DNA of 64,000 nucleotides from Trogon surrucura (taxonomy: Eukaryota > Chordata > Aves > Trogoniformes > Trogonidae), in NCBI GenBank assembly GCA_020746105.1, contig CM036618.1, forward strand, positions 12,879,001 to 12,943,000, read 5' to 3'. The notes under the pieces are model-generated. The model worked only from the letters and a program-made list of their open reading frames with translations. It searched no databases and was not told where the DNA came from. A program made the position numbers and the translations under genes. Shown one piece after another: positions 34,231 through 48,400 of the stretch (position 1 is its first letter; each line of letters starts with the position of its first letter).

Positions 34231-37200
34231 GATAAACCCCAGTAATTTTCTTTGAAACATCTAGAGAAAAGAAGATTTTGTAGCAATAATTTTGTACATC
34301 TTTATATTTTCGTAGTGTTTTGTAATTGCATAATACTTAGAACATTAAGAAAATATGCAATAAATAATAATAATAGTAATAGTGCAGGAGATGGACAAAT
34401 CAATGTGAATCAAAGCTCAATTAGGCAAATAAAGTTTCATTAAAAATCTGACTTCTAAAAATGATATAGAAAAAGCATCAAATTAGGAAATGAAACCACT
34501 TCAATTTCTTTTCAAATACACTTCTTAATGAAGTGCACATAGTTCAAATGATTACTACATGTTTTGGAATTTACTGCAAAAATCACCTAGTACATTTTTT
34601 TTCTGATACTTGCATTGCATTTTCCTGAAAAAATCATCCAACTTTACAGTCTTGCACATATTGTATTTTTGTCTCTCTGTCACTGAGACTTCGTTAGAGT
34701 AAAATAATTATTGTTCAGGTATAACACCTTGTTTTCAAAATGTACACATCAGTGTTTATGACTCACAAGAAGCTACAAAATACACAATTTAAAAATTAGC
34801 TATAACTAATAGAATAGAACATCTGGAACCCAGTAGTTTTTAGGTTTATGTTCTTTCCTTTGATGTCATTAATAATAGTAGTAGTTTTTCCCTTAATGAT
34901 TGTGATATTCTTTTGTACTAAAAACAACTTCTCTGTCCTTGTACCTTTGTTCTCTCCCAGCAGGCAATGAATTTTTTATTTATTTTTATTTTTTGTGGCT
35001 TACTGCAGTGATCATGCCATCCTTGCCCTCTTTCTAAACCATTTATTCTTCATTTAAAATTCTGGTATTTTGTATTTAAAGTCAAACCACTACCGCTGTT
35101 TTTTTTTCCGAACTTCCCTCTCCAGGGCACTTATCCTGTCCTAGCTATCAAAAACCAATATCCACTGAAGTCAATGAAAAAAACAACAAAGTCTGCAGAT
35201 TTCCAAGAGCTGTTTTACCTTACAAAGCAAAGTACATTATTGATGTTGAACACATAAGTGATAGTCACAGAGTGTGCTCTTAGCTTTTTGGGAATCAATG
35301 GCAACTTTCAACAGTCTCCAGTTCATTTAGGATTTCAGAAACAGTATTTGTCCCTGTTTGTCTAGCAGAGCTGTTGCATTTCAAACACCTGAGGGCATTG
35401 GAAAGTATATTTCCCACTTCATTGTACAGAAAAATACCTGGCTTTGCTCAATGTCAGATCAGAGTTGTATTGCCAAAAATACTTGACTGAGGATAAAGAG
35501 AGTCTGCAGGTTTGCTGCAGTCAAGGACAGGAATGTCTGGATGCAAAAGGGAGCTGTCCTCAGAGCTACCCACAGCCAACACCGTTCAGAAGCTGACAAG
35601 ACGATACTGCAGAAGAGGAAGAGGACTGGAGAAAATTTTTAACAGTGGGTCACTACTGTGACTTTAACAACCATTTTCTACCAAAGCACACCAAACCACT
35701 TCAAATGTAGCTCTTGTGAATAAGGTATTCTACGATAAAAGCTGAGAACATAACACTTCTCTAAGAAAAAAAAATATCTGTATGTCTCTATTTCTTTAAT
35801 ATGTAATCATAAAACATCCCAGCCTTGACTGCAGCAGAGCTATCCCACTCTAATCATCATCACTGTACCACTGGCAGCAGATGAATGCAGAACTACAAGC
35901 TTCAGTTCCTTGTTGATTACCAGATTTCAGTTCATTGCTTCCTCTTCTAGAAAATGCTGCGATGCACAACCAGGATATTATTATTCTGCAGTGAATAGGC
36001 AGATTTTACTATGCAGAGCGTGAATGCGCTTTAGATTTTTGCTACTGCTCAGCAAACAGCCTGTGCAACTGGATGTTAGAGACGATGTTAAGGCAGCTCT
36101 CAGGAAACAAGCTGGGGCATATTTACAGACTTGGAGAGTTTGGTGAAGTGCGTGCTTTGCAGCTGTTAAAAACAAATATGTTACGATGACCATTTGAAAA
36201 TTGCCACTGGCCTTACAGCAGTACCTTTGCTGTACTCAGATCCAATGTTTCAATGCTACATTTCCAGCAACTTGTCTTCCCCCACATATCCACATAACCT
36301 TTGGCAGAAGCACTCACGCTTTGCATAACTTTGTCTAAAGAAGAATATCGTTACTATGGCAGACAGCAACTGAGAATAACAAAAAGCATTCAGCAGCATA
36401 GTATGTTAGAGGGGATCCTGAGAATTGTCTTGGCTTTCTAAGCTATCTTAAAACTCGCTTTACTTCATTTTTATTGCAATTATTACCAGCCCTCACCCGA
36501 ATAAAGCTAGTTCAGATATATGCCTATACAAGGTACAGCCACAGCACTGACTGCAGTACGAACCCACCCTGACCACTATATTGTAACAGTTACTTATAGA
36601 GCTTTTTACCTGGTGTGGCAGCTGGGTCTGCTCACTCCAGTGGGGAATGCCTCCAGACTACCGTCTTGCTAGTATCTGCAAATCACACATAAAGGGTAAA
36701 TAGGGAACTCTCACTGATGCCAACATAACCATATCTTCTTCTAGTAAATAAGAAACAGCCACAGTCTGTTCATCCTTATTTTCCATCCATGCTGTTAAAA
36801 TATATGATCCGTTCCAACAAGCTGGATCAGCCTGGAGGGGAAAATGCAGCCGATTAAGTTAACCAGCTCACAGCTCAAACGTGATCCTTGTGCAAATAGT
36901 ATGCATCCCTAAAAGCTGTTGTCACAACAAAGCTGTGTTCTTTGAGGTAAGTAAATCAAGTGTTTGGTCCAGAAGTAACCTCAGCTTTTATAGAAACTAG
37001 TTACTTATTCCTTTCATGCCCCAGTAACATGTTTATTGGACCTGCCTTTTGATTTCTTTTAGCACAGTTCACTGTCAGTCACTGCAGGGTTTGCAGTCAT
37101 TTTGGAGGTATCTTCTTAAAAGTTTTATATGAAGCTGCATTTTTAATGGCATTCAAATTTGTTCAATGGGGTACGTTAAGGAGTATTTGTCTTTCTTGTC

Positions 37201-37575
37201 TTTAAAATTCCAAAAATGTTGCCAAAACATGTCACTTTGAAGCTTTGTAATATAGCCTTCCTAAGTGACTGCATTTGAAAAATATGTGTAAGATTGATGT
37301 TGATGATTTACTCCCGAGTCTTAGCCAGCCATAGCCATGAGGGTGTTTTAACGGCAATCATCCCCTGCTTCCCTTGACCTTTTGGAACACCTTCCACATA
37401 AGATGGAAGTTCTCTGTCCTTTCCTTAGCAGGGCTGCTTAGCAGCAAATCTGCTTACCCACAGCTGCATTGCCAATGAGCAAGGATGAACCATAATTGTT
37501 CCCCTGCCTCTTTGCCAGCATTCTGTCTTGCAGGTAAGAAATAAGCCAGAAACTATAAATTGCTTGTTAAATTAC

Positions 37576-37592
37576 AAAAAAAAAAAAAAAAA
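37576..37592. repeat. (A)17 homopolymer
   Basis: Seventeen consecutive A residues with no retrotransposon body visible immediately upstream. Confidence 0.9.
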
Positions 37593-40325
37593 TCATTAAA
37601 TGTATAAAAGCACATGTAATTAAATAAATTTATAACTTGGAAACAATTTGATCAAGAGCAATACGGCAAATTAAGGATTGCTGATTATTTGGAAACACTC
37701 ACAGAACAATTACTGTGCCCTAGTAGTACTGAGCAAAGGAAACTATTTAGATATTTCCTGTAAGAATTCTCAGCCACCGCATTGCAGGAGCAGCTTTGAG
37801 TATTGCTAACACATAACAGCCCCTAATGCTTCCACAAATGAAATCCTATAAAAGGGTACTGTCATCAATCAGTAGCTGTAAAATGCTATCAAGCAATTTA
37901 ACCTACAGACTCAACCCACTGTAGCAACCACAGTATAGTTCAATCTCTGTAATAATGCATATTCAATTATCTAGCTCATCTTCTTCTGTCTTTATTATAA
38001 TTGATAGTCACAAACTGTTCAACTGTAACTCTCCATAAAAAAAAAATAGAGGAAAATTAAAAGACTGGCATGTGATCATTCCTACCCATAGGGCATATAA
38101 AAAGGTCAATATGGAATCTATATTTTTCAAATCAACTTAGGTTTCAAAGCTGTTCTTAACGCACTGCCTTAGAGCAAACCTGTATACTTCAACCCTTACC
38201 AAATATGTCAAATATGCAGACATCCACAAAGATGCCTGTGGCATTCCATTAGATGGTAGCAGAGTGTGGGTGCAGACACTGGAGACATCTGCCAGAACCA
38301 CCACATTGTTGGAGCAGCCTCAGTGCCCCTCTGTTCAGGATGGACTACTTCTCCTCAAGCACTGCTTGGGGTTGAATCATGGTTAGCACGGGTCAGGAAC
38401 AATTCCCATAGACAGCTTTCATTCAACAGCCCTGTTCTGCAGCCTAAATATGTGCCTAGACCATGGCACAAAGCCAGTCCTGATAGTGTTTGGTGTACTG
38501 GTCAGTATAGATGTAGCTGTACAAAGTTTGTGCTTTGAGGAGCAAAGTTAGCTACTTTAAAAACTATGACTCTAGCTTAGAAATCTGAAGATATGGTTTA
38601 GTAAGGGCCTGACTTCTTCATATTCTTCAAATTTTACTGCAGTTATTATCTTGTCTGAATTCTGAGACTTCTACTTCTGGACAACACATCTTCTTGAAGT
38701 ACTAACTCACTATCAACGTATTTTTAACCTGGCAAGAAATCATGATACCATGGTTTCACGGATCTTTCTAAATTCCTGTATAGACATAGGAGTATAAGAA
38801 CATAAAATATAAAGGGCAACACTGGAGACACATCCATCTGAGAATCCATACACATCAGCAGTTTAGGGATGGCTGGAGAGAGAGTACAGAATAAGAGCAT
38901 GGAATGGTTTTTTCCCCCTCAAAAATTTAGGGATTTCCTGAGCTGAAGATGACACTCAGACTGTTTGCTTTTTTATTTTATAACCTTCTCTTCTATGATT
39001 TCATTCAATGCCTTTCTACAACCATTATACTTCCAGCTTGCATAAAATCCCATGTCAATCCCATACAATTCAATCCCACTTTGTGTGAAAAGTGTGTGAA
39101 GGATGAATGCCTAGTCAGTGCTGTGCACTTTAAAAATGAATGACCAAAACTTTTGAGCTCTATAGCCTGATTGTTACAGCTTTTAGACCCCTTTATGCTC
39201 TGGATACCTAAGCTTAAGCACATAATGGTATTTATCTTTTTTTTTTCATCTTTATACCTATAACAACATTGATATTTTCAACACGTCAGGAAAATATACT
39301 ATCTATATTGACAATTTTAATGTTATCATCTTGTTCTATTTGTTGATGCAAACATTTTATGACACTCTCTCAAAGAATATCCCTTTGAGGAATGTGCTTT
39401 ATTTACTTTTTATGGTATGTTTTCCAATATTGAAAGAAATGTGATTTCTTTTTTATAATCTAACAAGAACAGAACGATGGATTCATGGCATTTTTGTTGA
39501 TGACTTATTGAAAAAGAGAATTTTAACTTTTGATAATTTCCTTATTCATAAACTTTTGTCCTTTGTCATATTCTTATGTAGAGGCATTTTATTGAAATAA
39601 ATAGATTAAAAAAAAATATTGTAGTTGAAATAGAAAGCAACATTATTTTTCTGTGAAAAAGTTTACACAGGGAAAATCAACTCTCAGAACTGTCTTTAGA
39701 TCACAAGAATGTCCCTGGACACTAAAAGCTGTAAAATATCCTTTCTGAAATGTTGCGTGGATTTTGGCTGGTGAATTCTCCTCTCAATGTCTGATTAAAT
39801 AGAACTTAATAGAGACCTCTCCAGAAGTTATATTCTTCAGAAACAGCATGCTTATTTCCTGGACTGTTACTAGTAATGATAATGAAGAGCCAATGCTCAA
39901 TGAAGACCTGAACACTGATATCAGGAAAAGTAACCTGTCCTGTAGAGGTAGCGTCACCACTGAGCTTATCCTTTCCATTGAGTTTATCCTTTCCTGACAT
40001 TTACATCAAACTAGTTTGATATCACAGGGGGAAAGCAAGAGAAGGCGAGGCAGAAGATGCTATTAGATACATGTCCAGGACAGATGAGATGAGTTACCTT
40101 GTGAATTCATACATCTTTATTAAAGATAAAGAAAACTTATCTGACTGGACAAATAGACTTTGTCTCTGAGGCATCCTGAAGTGAATGGTTTGTATCTATA
40201 TCACTAAACTCTCTTACCTTCTCAACAGGTTGGCTTGACAGACTACCTCAGCCCCAGACCGTCTGAAACTCTAGACCATGCTGGAGAATTAGCCATGGAC
40301 AAGGCACCGAGGAACCTACTCTGAC

Positions 40326-40408
40326 CATCAAATTAGACTAGAAAACCTCCAGACGTACCTTCCAACCTAAATCATTCTACGAGCCTATGATTCTATGAGC
40401 CTATGATT
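40326..40408 (+). mobile_element. degraded CR1 3' terminus
   Basis: Only the last ~80 bp are recognisable: taccttccaacctaaatcattc followed by a tail built from gagcctatgatt, repeated at 40381-40392 and 40397-40408. This matches the CR1 3' end 'cttccaacctaaa..attctatgattctatga'. The tail has turned into a 16-bp periodic variant of the octamer. Confidence 0.7.
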
Positions 40409-41886
40409 TTCAGAGAGACTTGTTCACAGGGATCACAGACCTGCCAGTGCTCGTAATAATAGTTTAATACAAGGGATCACATTGCATCAAACTCAGGCTC
40501 TTCGGCTGATGTAGATCTACCTATAGACTACATAAAGAAAAGGAGAACAAAAATGTTAAAAAGTGAAAACCAGATCTTTTCTTGGTTGTACTTTTAATTT
40601 CAGTAAACTAACGTTTTATGATCAAATCTATCGTCCTGCAATTTCTGAGCATCCCTAGTAATAGAGTAATATTTTATTCTTTGGTATTGTGACCATTTCC
40701 CTGACAAATGGAGAATCCATGACTCAGGCTTCTAAGGTATAACTGGTAAAAGATAGCTTATTAATAAAAAAGTCTATAAACATTGATGTACTCCTAAGAA
40801 TTAAAATTAATATTGAAGTTCTAATATTACAGTGCTGTGACTTGTACTACATTATGTTGTATAGCTAAGTCTGGCAGTATGCTGTCTTGAAAAAAACCAA
40901 AAAGCAACCACACAAAAAAAACCCCAAGAATGCATCATACATCTAATTCTGTGAGTCCGAAGGTGCAAAGCCTTGTTCTTGATATCATCCAAAACACTTC
41001 AAAGTTTAGCCCAATATTGCTTCAGAAGTAATTGTCTTTATAATTTTAGTAGAGTCACAAATACAGGCTGTGACTTACAGTTTTGTAGGAAATACAGTAA
41101 ACGTACATTGCCTTCTACAGAAGTTGTGTAAGAAAAAAGTGTCACAGTCCCATTCAAGTTAAAAACATTTTTTTCCGTGAAGTTAGAATTGTAATTTCAA
41201 CACCTGTGACCCTGTCCAGAACATCTAGCATACTTACACTTTCATAGCAACACATCTATGTCAGGGTGGATATGCAAGAGCCTTAGCAGTTTCTCTGGAT
41301 TTCATGCTGGGTTTTGTAGCACATGGAAGCTGTAGTTCTTCATATCTGAACTCATTAATTGTGGTCTGTACATGTGAACAGAGTCACGTGGCTGACACCA
41401 GTCTAAACATCCCCATTTTTTTTGGTAGCACAATATTGGGACTCAGTACGGAGCTCCTCTGCACACCAAGCTTAAGGTGGGACTCAGATGTTTGTAGGCA
41501 ATGGAAAGCAATCCAGTAATAGGATGTATAGTGTTTAAGATAGACATCAGTACAGAAAGGTATGACAGGAAAAGTGGGTGCTAATGCAGAGTTTGAGGAG
41601 GTTATGGGATTCATTCAGAGAAAAAGAATAAAATGTAAGGATGATCATAAGATATCTTGCTAGTTTAAACTATCTTTTAAATACCTCTTTCCTAGATATA
41701 TTCTGCAGTTGTTATCTTCTGGCTATTGTTATAGATAATTTGAAACTTTTAAGTAACTCATTAATATGATCCTGAATAAGTTTTATTCTTAAAGCATTCA
41801 TTAACTTAGGGGGTATTTAATTTTTTTTTATTAAAACTTTATTGAAAAACGTAGAGCCACTAAGCTAGGCAGGGAGCTAAGCAGTT
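40409..41886. other. intergenic DNA, nothing recognised
   Basis: No gene or repeat is supported apart from an A/C-rich run at about 40890-40923. Confidence 0.55.
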
Positions 41887-42075
41887 GGCCTATAAGGAGA
41901 GACTGAGGAAATTTGGCTTATTCAGTCTGGAGAAGAGCTGGCTTTGGGAGAAATAACAACAGATTACCAGTTTACTTTGAGGGGGTTATGGAGCAAACAG
42001 AGTAAACGAACCAGCAACTGCTTGATTTTCTCTCCATAACAACACAGACAGGAAAACACTCTTTGACAGATGAAA
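41887..42075 (+). mobile_element. degraded CR1 ORF2 C-terminal fragment
   Basis: The plus strand translates in part to ERLRKFGLFSLEKSW, matching [15 protein letters not shown] of the young copies. It is followed by tttgagggggttatgga, which parallels the next CR1 segment in older subfamilies, and by gaaaacactctttgac, matching the 'aaacactttttac' stretch. There is no terminal octamer tail. Old and eroded; the right boundary is approximate. Confidence 0.65.
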
Positions 42076-45000
42076 GGAAAAATACAGATCAGGCTGGGGC
42101 AAAAGATGATCAGGGTTCAAGCATAACAAAAGTCTCGAGCCAAATGGATGTCCGTACTAGAAAAAATAATGGAACAGCAACTCAGGTAAATGATAGATGA
42201 ATTGCAAAATTTAAAACCAAAAGTAATCTGAGGAGTGAGGGATAAAAAAAGCATTAGATACCTTTTATTATATCCTAGTGATACAGAAATAGAAAACCAG
42301 CATGTAATAACTGTGTACTTTGTACCTGGGAAAGCAAAAAGATGCAAGTGCTTGGATATAAATACAGGTATTGGCCTGTTGTCAGTGGTGCCCAACAACA
42401 GAGGATTCTCAGGGCAGCACAAATCAGCAGCTTGGCCAAAGCTTAGTCCCAGCCTCCAGCCATTTGTAACTCAGGAACTTCTTGTGCCACAGCTTGTATC
42501 TTTTAGAGAATTTTCTAACTGTTTCATGAACCCATGAAAAATTTAGCATATATAACACCCCAGGCGATGGAATTAGTAGCTAAACTATACACCATATGGA
42601 ACATAACCTTCTTATCTAAGTTTCAAACCAGTCACCTGGAATCAGCTGAATCTACTAAGCATTTCTTGATTTTCTGCATGACACTCAGGATCTACAGAAC
42701 TTGAAAATACTTTTATTATATCCTATTATCCCTGCCTCCCCCAGACAACTTCTTCACAGTCTCAGTCTATGCTTTTAGTCATCTTTATGATCCTTTGTGG
42801 GTTTTTTCCCATTTTTACTATACAGACTTTCTGAGACAGAAGTATTTAAGACGCAAGTACTTAGGATGAGCGGTATTTAATATGTGAGCACATAATGTGT
42901 TTCTGCAGTGGTATAAGGTGCTGTTTTCTTCTCTATTACTTTTCTAAAATACTAATCCACTTGCTTTGCTGATTCTTAATGATCATTAAGCTGATGTTTT
43001 CACAAAGTTGTTATAAACTTAGATCTTGTTTCTTAGCACCAACCTTAGTGCCAAGCTTAGAGATCTCCATTGTTCATGTTAAAAAAAATCCTTAACTTTC
43101 ACAGGTGAATAACTTTTCCATTAAATTTACCCTCACTTTACCTCTCTTAGGATAGCTGCTTGACAGAGATGATTATAGAGAAGCAGAGAAATTTCTTTAT
43201 GACAGGCTTAATCTCAGGATGCCTTGCTCAAGTATATTCCTCAAACTTGTACAAGTAATATACAGGCAATGTCAGAAAAGAGGTTAACAGAGAAGTGCTA
43301 AAACAAATTGATGAACAGCTGCTGTTGAAAAGCCAGATGAAAGACTTCAGAAAGTTCCAAGGTAATAAAAACAAAACTTGCTTAAAACCTGCTATTATCA
43401 GGGAGTACTGGAGAATGGAAAGTGCTGTGATTGTCCTTAAGAACTGTATTGGGAATAATCCAGAACTGAAAACAAATAAATTTTGCTTCAGCATTGGGTA
43501 AATTAAAGGCAAAATGGATATGAAGTTTGAGCATACACAGATGAACACATGATGTTGGAAGCTTCCATTACTTTCTATAAAGGAAACCCATGCCTTTCTA
43601 AACTATTTGAAGTTTTCAAGCAAGCTAGCAAAATTTAATTAAAGGAAAACCCGATAATAATACCCGATAGATATTATAAACTTTTGAAACTTTTATAATA
43701 TAGAATTTCATTATTCCTGGTATTAAGAAATTGTCCAGTATTTTACCAGAATTAATAAAGTGTTAAAAAATACGAAACAGTTACATGAGAGGAAATAAAA
43801 CCTGATTTGTGTTGGCTTTTTGCTCTTACATAACCTCAACACTTAAAGCTAAGACGTTAATTTAGTAGTCTGCAGTCCTCTCCAGTCAACAGAGACAAAT
43901 ATGTAGGTTCAGGTAAGGATTTATCATATCCCAAAACAAATGTCTGACAGGTTAGAGGAATTGCTTTTTTGAACATATATCTCTCATTACTAAGGGCTGA
44001 TGGAGTTTAAAGAAATTATTTAGATCAGTTAGCTAAATTTTAGGTACTCAAAGTAGATGAGATGAATTCAGAGAAGCCATTGTGTAGTACCACTAACGTT
44101 GCACTATATTTGCATTACACTAGCCTCAGATATTGGATAGAGCTATTGATCTCTTTGTGTTAAACCTAGAAAGTTCACAAAAAGATATCTTGTTTGAGAG
44201 GTTCAATGTGACAAGTTTATTTCTTCAACTGGAGAATTACTGGATTGCATGACTGGTTTACTGGATCCATGTCTCTGACTATCAGGGAATCCTTTCTGGA
44301 AGAGATTGTCCTCAGATTTGTGTGACAGAAAGGAAATCAGAAGGAAAAAAATATCCATCCCAAACTAAGTGAGCTTTAGGGAACTTCAGGGCTTCATGCA
44401 ATCAGCATATTCTCTACCTCCACGTGTTATACAGTCACCTGTGCAGTGCTGTCAGGAATGTTTCTATCTAGTTCCTAATTCAGTTTATAAATTATACAAC
44501 TAAATCAATGGCTCCCATTACTTGTAATGGGAGCTATTGACTTTTTCTTTACCTCCTGATGTAAGTGAAGGGATTCCCATGGGGACATTGTAGAGGAGGA
44601 GAAAAAAACACCAAAAATCCACAGATATTAGACCGAGTTAAAAGAAAGTAGTTTACAGTTTTTTCAGGTCAGAGATAATGAATACTGAACACAAATAAAT
44701 TTTGGTAAACAGAAGCATACTCCTGTGCCATGAAAATATATTTGTGTCATGAAATCATGCATTTTTATTGATTACACAGTACTACAAACAATAGAGGATG
44801 GAGTGTAAAGTCGTGCTTGTGGGACTTTTATAATCTGTTATTCATGACATAAAATTTTCAGAAACCATCATCAGTAAAACACCACCAAGCTGTTGTTTGC
44901 AAGGAGCAATTTTGTCTTTTCACATATATTTTACAAGAAGTTTATGTAAAGTCAATACATTTAGTTTGATTTTATTAACATTCTCCTTTTTATAAAAAAA

Positions 45001-45296
45001 AAAGTAACATCTAAAGACTTCTCCTAAAATCAGAGATTTCTTGATTTTGGTCTAAACAGAGTGCAGAAGCAACACTAATCTGAGACCAGCAAAATGCCAA
45101 ATGTCAAAGAACATGAAGGATGCCCCCATCTCCAACCTCACTGCTCTGTGCCATGAGGAAAATAGAAGGACCATCTGATCACTCTTTGCAGGGTCAGCCA
45201 CGAAGTCCTGCTCTGAAGTAGTTAAAGCAGAGACTTCAGCCTGTACAATCTGCATCCACCTCTCCCAGGGCAGAATTAAGTCTAGGGATCACTGAG
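42076..45296. other. intergenic DNA, nothing recognised
   Basis: No gene or repeat family is supported. A minus-strand frame of 106 codons and an overlapping plus-strand frame of 68 codons at 43228-43548 have no recognised domain and are probably chance. Confidence 0.55.
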
Positions 45297-45413
45297 TCAT
45301 AGGATCATAGAATGTTTTAGGATTGAAAGAACCTTTAAAATTCATCCAACCTGCTCCAGTGTTTCACTACCCTCACTGTAAAAAAATCTCTTCCTTGTAT
45401 CTAGTCTAAACAT
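45297..45413 (-). mobile_element. old CR1 3' end with internal deletion
   Basis: The plus strand reads tcataggatcatagaatgtt, then ttaggattgaaagaaccttt. It jumps within a few bases from the terminal 3' UTR ('attcatccaacctg') to the C-terminal block 'ctccagtgtttcactaccctc'. About 180 bases normally separate these parts, so an internal deletion is inferred. It resembles the subfamily at 27457. Confidence 0.8.
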
Positions 45414-48400
45414 TTGGGATTTGTGAGGCTTTTTGTTCTTGAAGGGCTATTTAGTGTCATCCTTCCTCTTACTTTTTTCCTTGCAAGGCTGTGAAATTTG
45501 TAGTTACACAGCTTTTGGAAAGGGGAAGGATATCTCTTCTCTATCCTATCCCTGCTTGAGGTCATTCTAAATATCACAAGGTACCTAACTCAAGTCTTTG
45601 AGTAGTACCAAAATGTAGAAGACGAGAAACATTTCCGATTCAATCTTCACTTGTTTCCTACTGTCTGTTTTCATTGTCCTTCTTCCCTGGACACTGTAGA
45701 GCCAACTGTAGAGTTGGTTGTCTAAAAGCTGGTTACTTGGCAAGATACAATTCAGTTCCTTTCTGGTTTGGGTATTTAGAAAACAGGCAGCCATAAACCA
45801 TCTTTAGATAGATATTATATACGTAGCCAGTAGTTCACACTGACAGGGTTATTAATAATCTTGAAATAATCTTTGACTAATACTGATAGGAGAATAGAAG
45901 AGTCCCTCTAGGGCCTTTTGGCAGCAAGCCAGATGGCAATGAGTTGCTTAGAGTTGTACATTTCTTAAACAAGGCTTCCAAAAAACAAATTTAATTGTTG
46001 CTTATCAGCAAACAAGGCTTTGTTACCACGCAGTATTTAGAGTTTAAAAATAAATCTATATAAAATCTATAAAGTGTATATCATAATTTAGTTAGCAGGT
46101 GTTTTTCACTGTGTAAATTTTAAATGGAATTATCTGTAACTAGATGCATTTCTGGTGCTTTCCAATGAAGACTGGATATTGCTTAAGCTGATTACATATT
46201 TTCATCATTACCCTGGACCAAATGAAAAAATCATTACTGATAAGGTCTGTGAGCTAAAGAGAGACATAAATAATATAAAAGGCAGAATTACTGTTTCATA
46301 CTCCATTTTCAAAAGAGACACGTATAAGGTCATATATGAAGGCATTTATAATTTAGGCTTTGTCAAGAGCATGGATTTCTCTCTCTTGTTAAGGCCTACG
46401 TGAGCCTTAATCATTTGCCAATGATGGGAGCAAAAGAGCTAATTCAGTCTTGTAAGTATAAGCAGTAAAATAAGTGGAACTAGCAAGTATAGCATCCCTC
46501 TGTTTTAGAGACTGGCACAGCTATGATTGAAGTACTTGCTTCACATCTTACATTTGCAATTCAAGCAGGAATTTGAGAGATTTGAGAAGGTTCAGGTTGA
46601 AGTCATTCATATATCTGATTAATGAGAAATTTAGCATCATTGACATGTAAAAGTTCCAAGAGAAGAAACAGAAGTATGATTACATCTTTTTCCAGAAAGT
46701 ACCTAGCAAAATCTGGTGAAGCTGCTCAGCTGAAGCTGGGTAAATTCATGAATAATACTTTAGTTGTGAGACTATTTAACTAAGATACCAGGAGACACTT
46801 ATTTTACTGAATATTAAGTTTAAAGCTGAATGTCATTTTCTAGATATGTTCCATCTCAATCACAGCTATTTGATTTTTTAAAAGGCATTATGCAGATAGA
46901 GGTGCTGATCAATATATTTCCTTCATGTGTCTAAAATTCATGAACAATCTTGCTCTCATTTTGTGATGTTAGGAGGGGAATCTGCTCGAGAAGAAAAGAG
47001 AGAAGTCATGGTGAATGGCAGAAAAAATGAAATATATTTTTTTAAAGATCTTTCTGTTCTGTACATGTGATTTAAGTCAGTAAGCTGTACCTTGAAGAAA
47101 TCAGCAGCCAGATTGTTTTAAAGGCTCACTTCATTTCAAACCGAATTGTGTTCTGCATGTGGAAGCTGTTTGATCGCAGACTTCCCACATCCAGCTGAGC
47201 TGCTGAATCCCTGTCCCTCCGTCAATGTGACTTTCCCGCTAGTACAGATACTGCTGGGGTGGGAAAGAAAGATTGCACCATCCCAGGGTTGAATGATGAC
47301 TTCTGAGCTGATGGCCTAGCAGAGTATTCAACAAAAGCAGAAAGGCAGACACTGGTGGAGAAACAACCTAGAAAAGGTAATATGCTGTGCTTACACTTTA
47401 CCTAAATTAGAAAAACTTGTCTGAAACTCTGCTTCAGCTGGTCACAGCAATGACCTTAAGTCATGATTTCCAGCTACCAGGAGAACACTAGCAATGACCA
47501 GCAGACTGAACTTTCTGGTTTTGTGGGTTGCATTTGTTCCTAGGGTATATATGATGTCAGATCAAGACAGTTACTGAACTGCTCTTCTCAGGCTTTCAAA
47601 CAGATTTCCAAGTCTGTAAGGAAAAGTTGAGTTTTCTAGAATTTACTGGTAGAAAGAGGCATTTCTTGGCTATCTCAACTATAGTCTGGCAAAGATCACA
47701 GCTAGGTTAGGTGTTTTTGACAGTTTCACCCCAAATGCCAAAATGCTCATTTGAGAGTAAGAACTATTGTATTTCCACATCCACAGATGCCAATGTGTTA
47801 CACTAAAAACATGGCACACATTTCTTGGTGGAATTCTTTTCCACCTGCAAATCTCTTACCTTCTTTGGAAGCTATGGAACTATGGTATGACATCTTCAGT
47901 TTTGGATTTAACTTCTCCTCAAGACAAACTTCAGCCTTGGTAATCTTCCTGAGTAAAACTTACTTCTATCACTTTCCTAACTGAAATTAACTATGTGCTT
48001 TCAGAAAGTCACCTGTTGCTTGTCACCAATCTCAAATACAGATGAGTAAGACAAAGTTTATGTTCCTCTTGCTTTGAACAGTGCATGCCATAGACCCTTA
48101 CTTTGAAATATCCTAACAACAAAGTCTTAAAACTCACTAAAACTTATCATATATATATGCATTTCTACATAAGATTTTATTGTTACTCCTCATAATCAGT
48201 AACAAGCAAATTATTCGAAAAATCAGAGATAAAAAGAATGCATTTCTGGTTGGCATGACTGCAGCCAATAAACACAGCTTCACCCAAATTAGATCACTGC
48301 TTCTCTTTTTAACACTGGAGCTTCCTCTGTCTCTGCCCTCCATGTTCATTTTGATTGCTCTCTGGAACATTTGCAACATTCAGGATTGGCTTCTGATTAC

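Larger units (their letters stand above)
33233..40325. other. long intergenic stretch without recognised elements
   Basis: Seven kilobases hold no supported gene, CR1 or LTR. Low-complexity tracts are an A/CA-rich run at 34179-34230 and (A)17 at 37576-37592. The patch at 38256-38540 is more G+C rich and contains words such as actggtcagtatagatgtagc that recall old DNA-transposon ends, but not enough to name a family. Frames are all under 91 codons. Confidence 0.5.

Noticed and set aside
43228..43548. 106-codon minus-strand and 68-codon plus-strand overlapping frames
   Set aside because: No domain recognised, and mutually overlapping opposite frames point to chance.
46155..46403. 82-codon plus-strand frame with charged composition
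   Set aside because: Short, with no recognisable family and no splice or promoter context.
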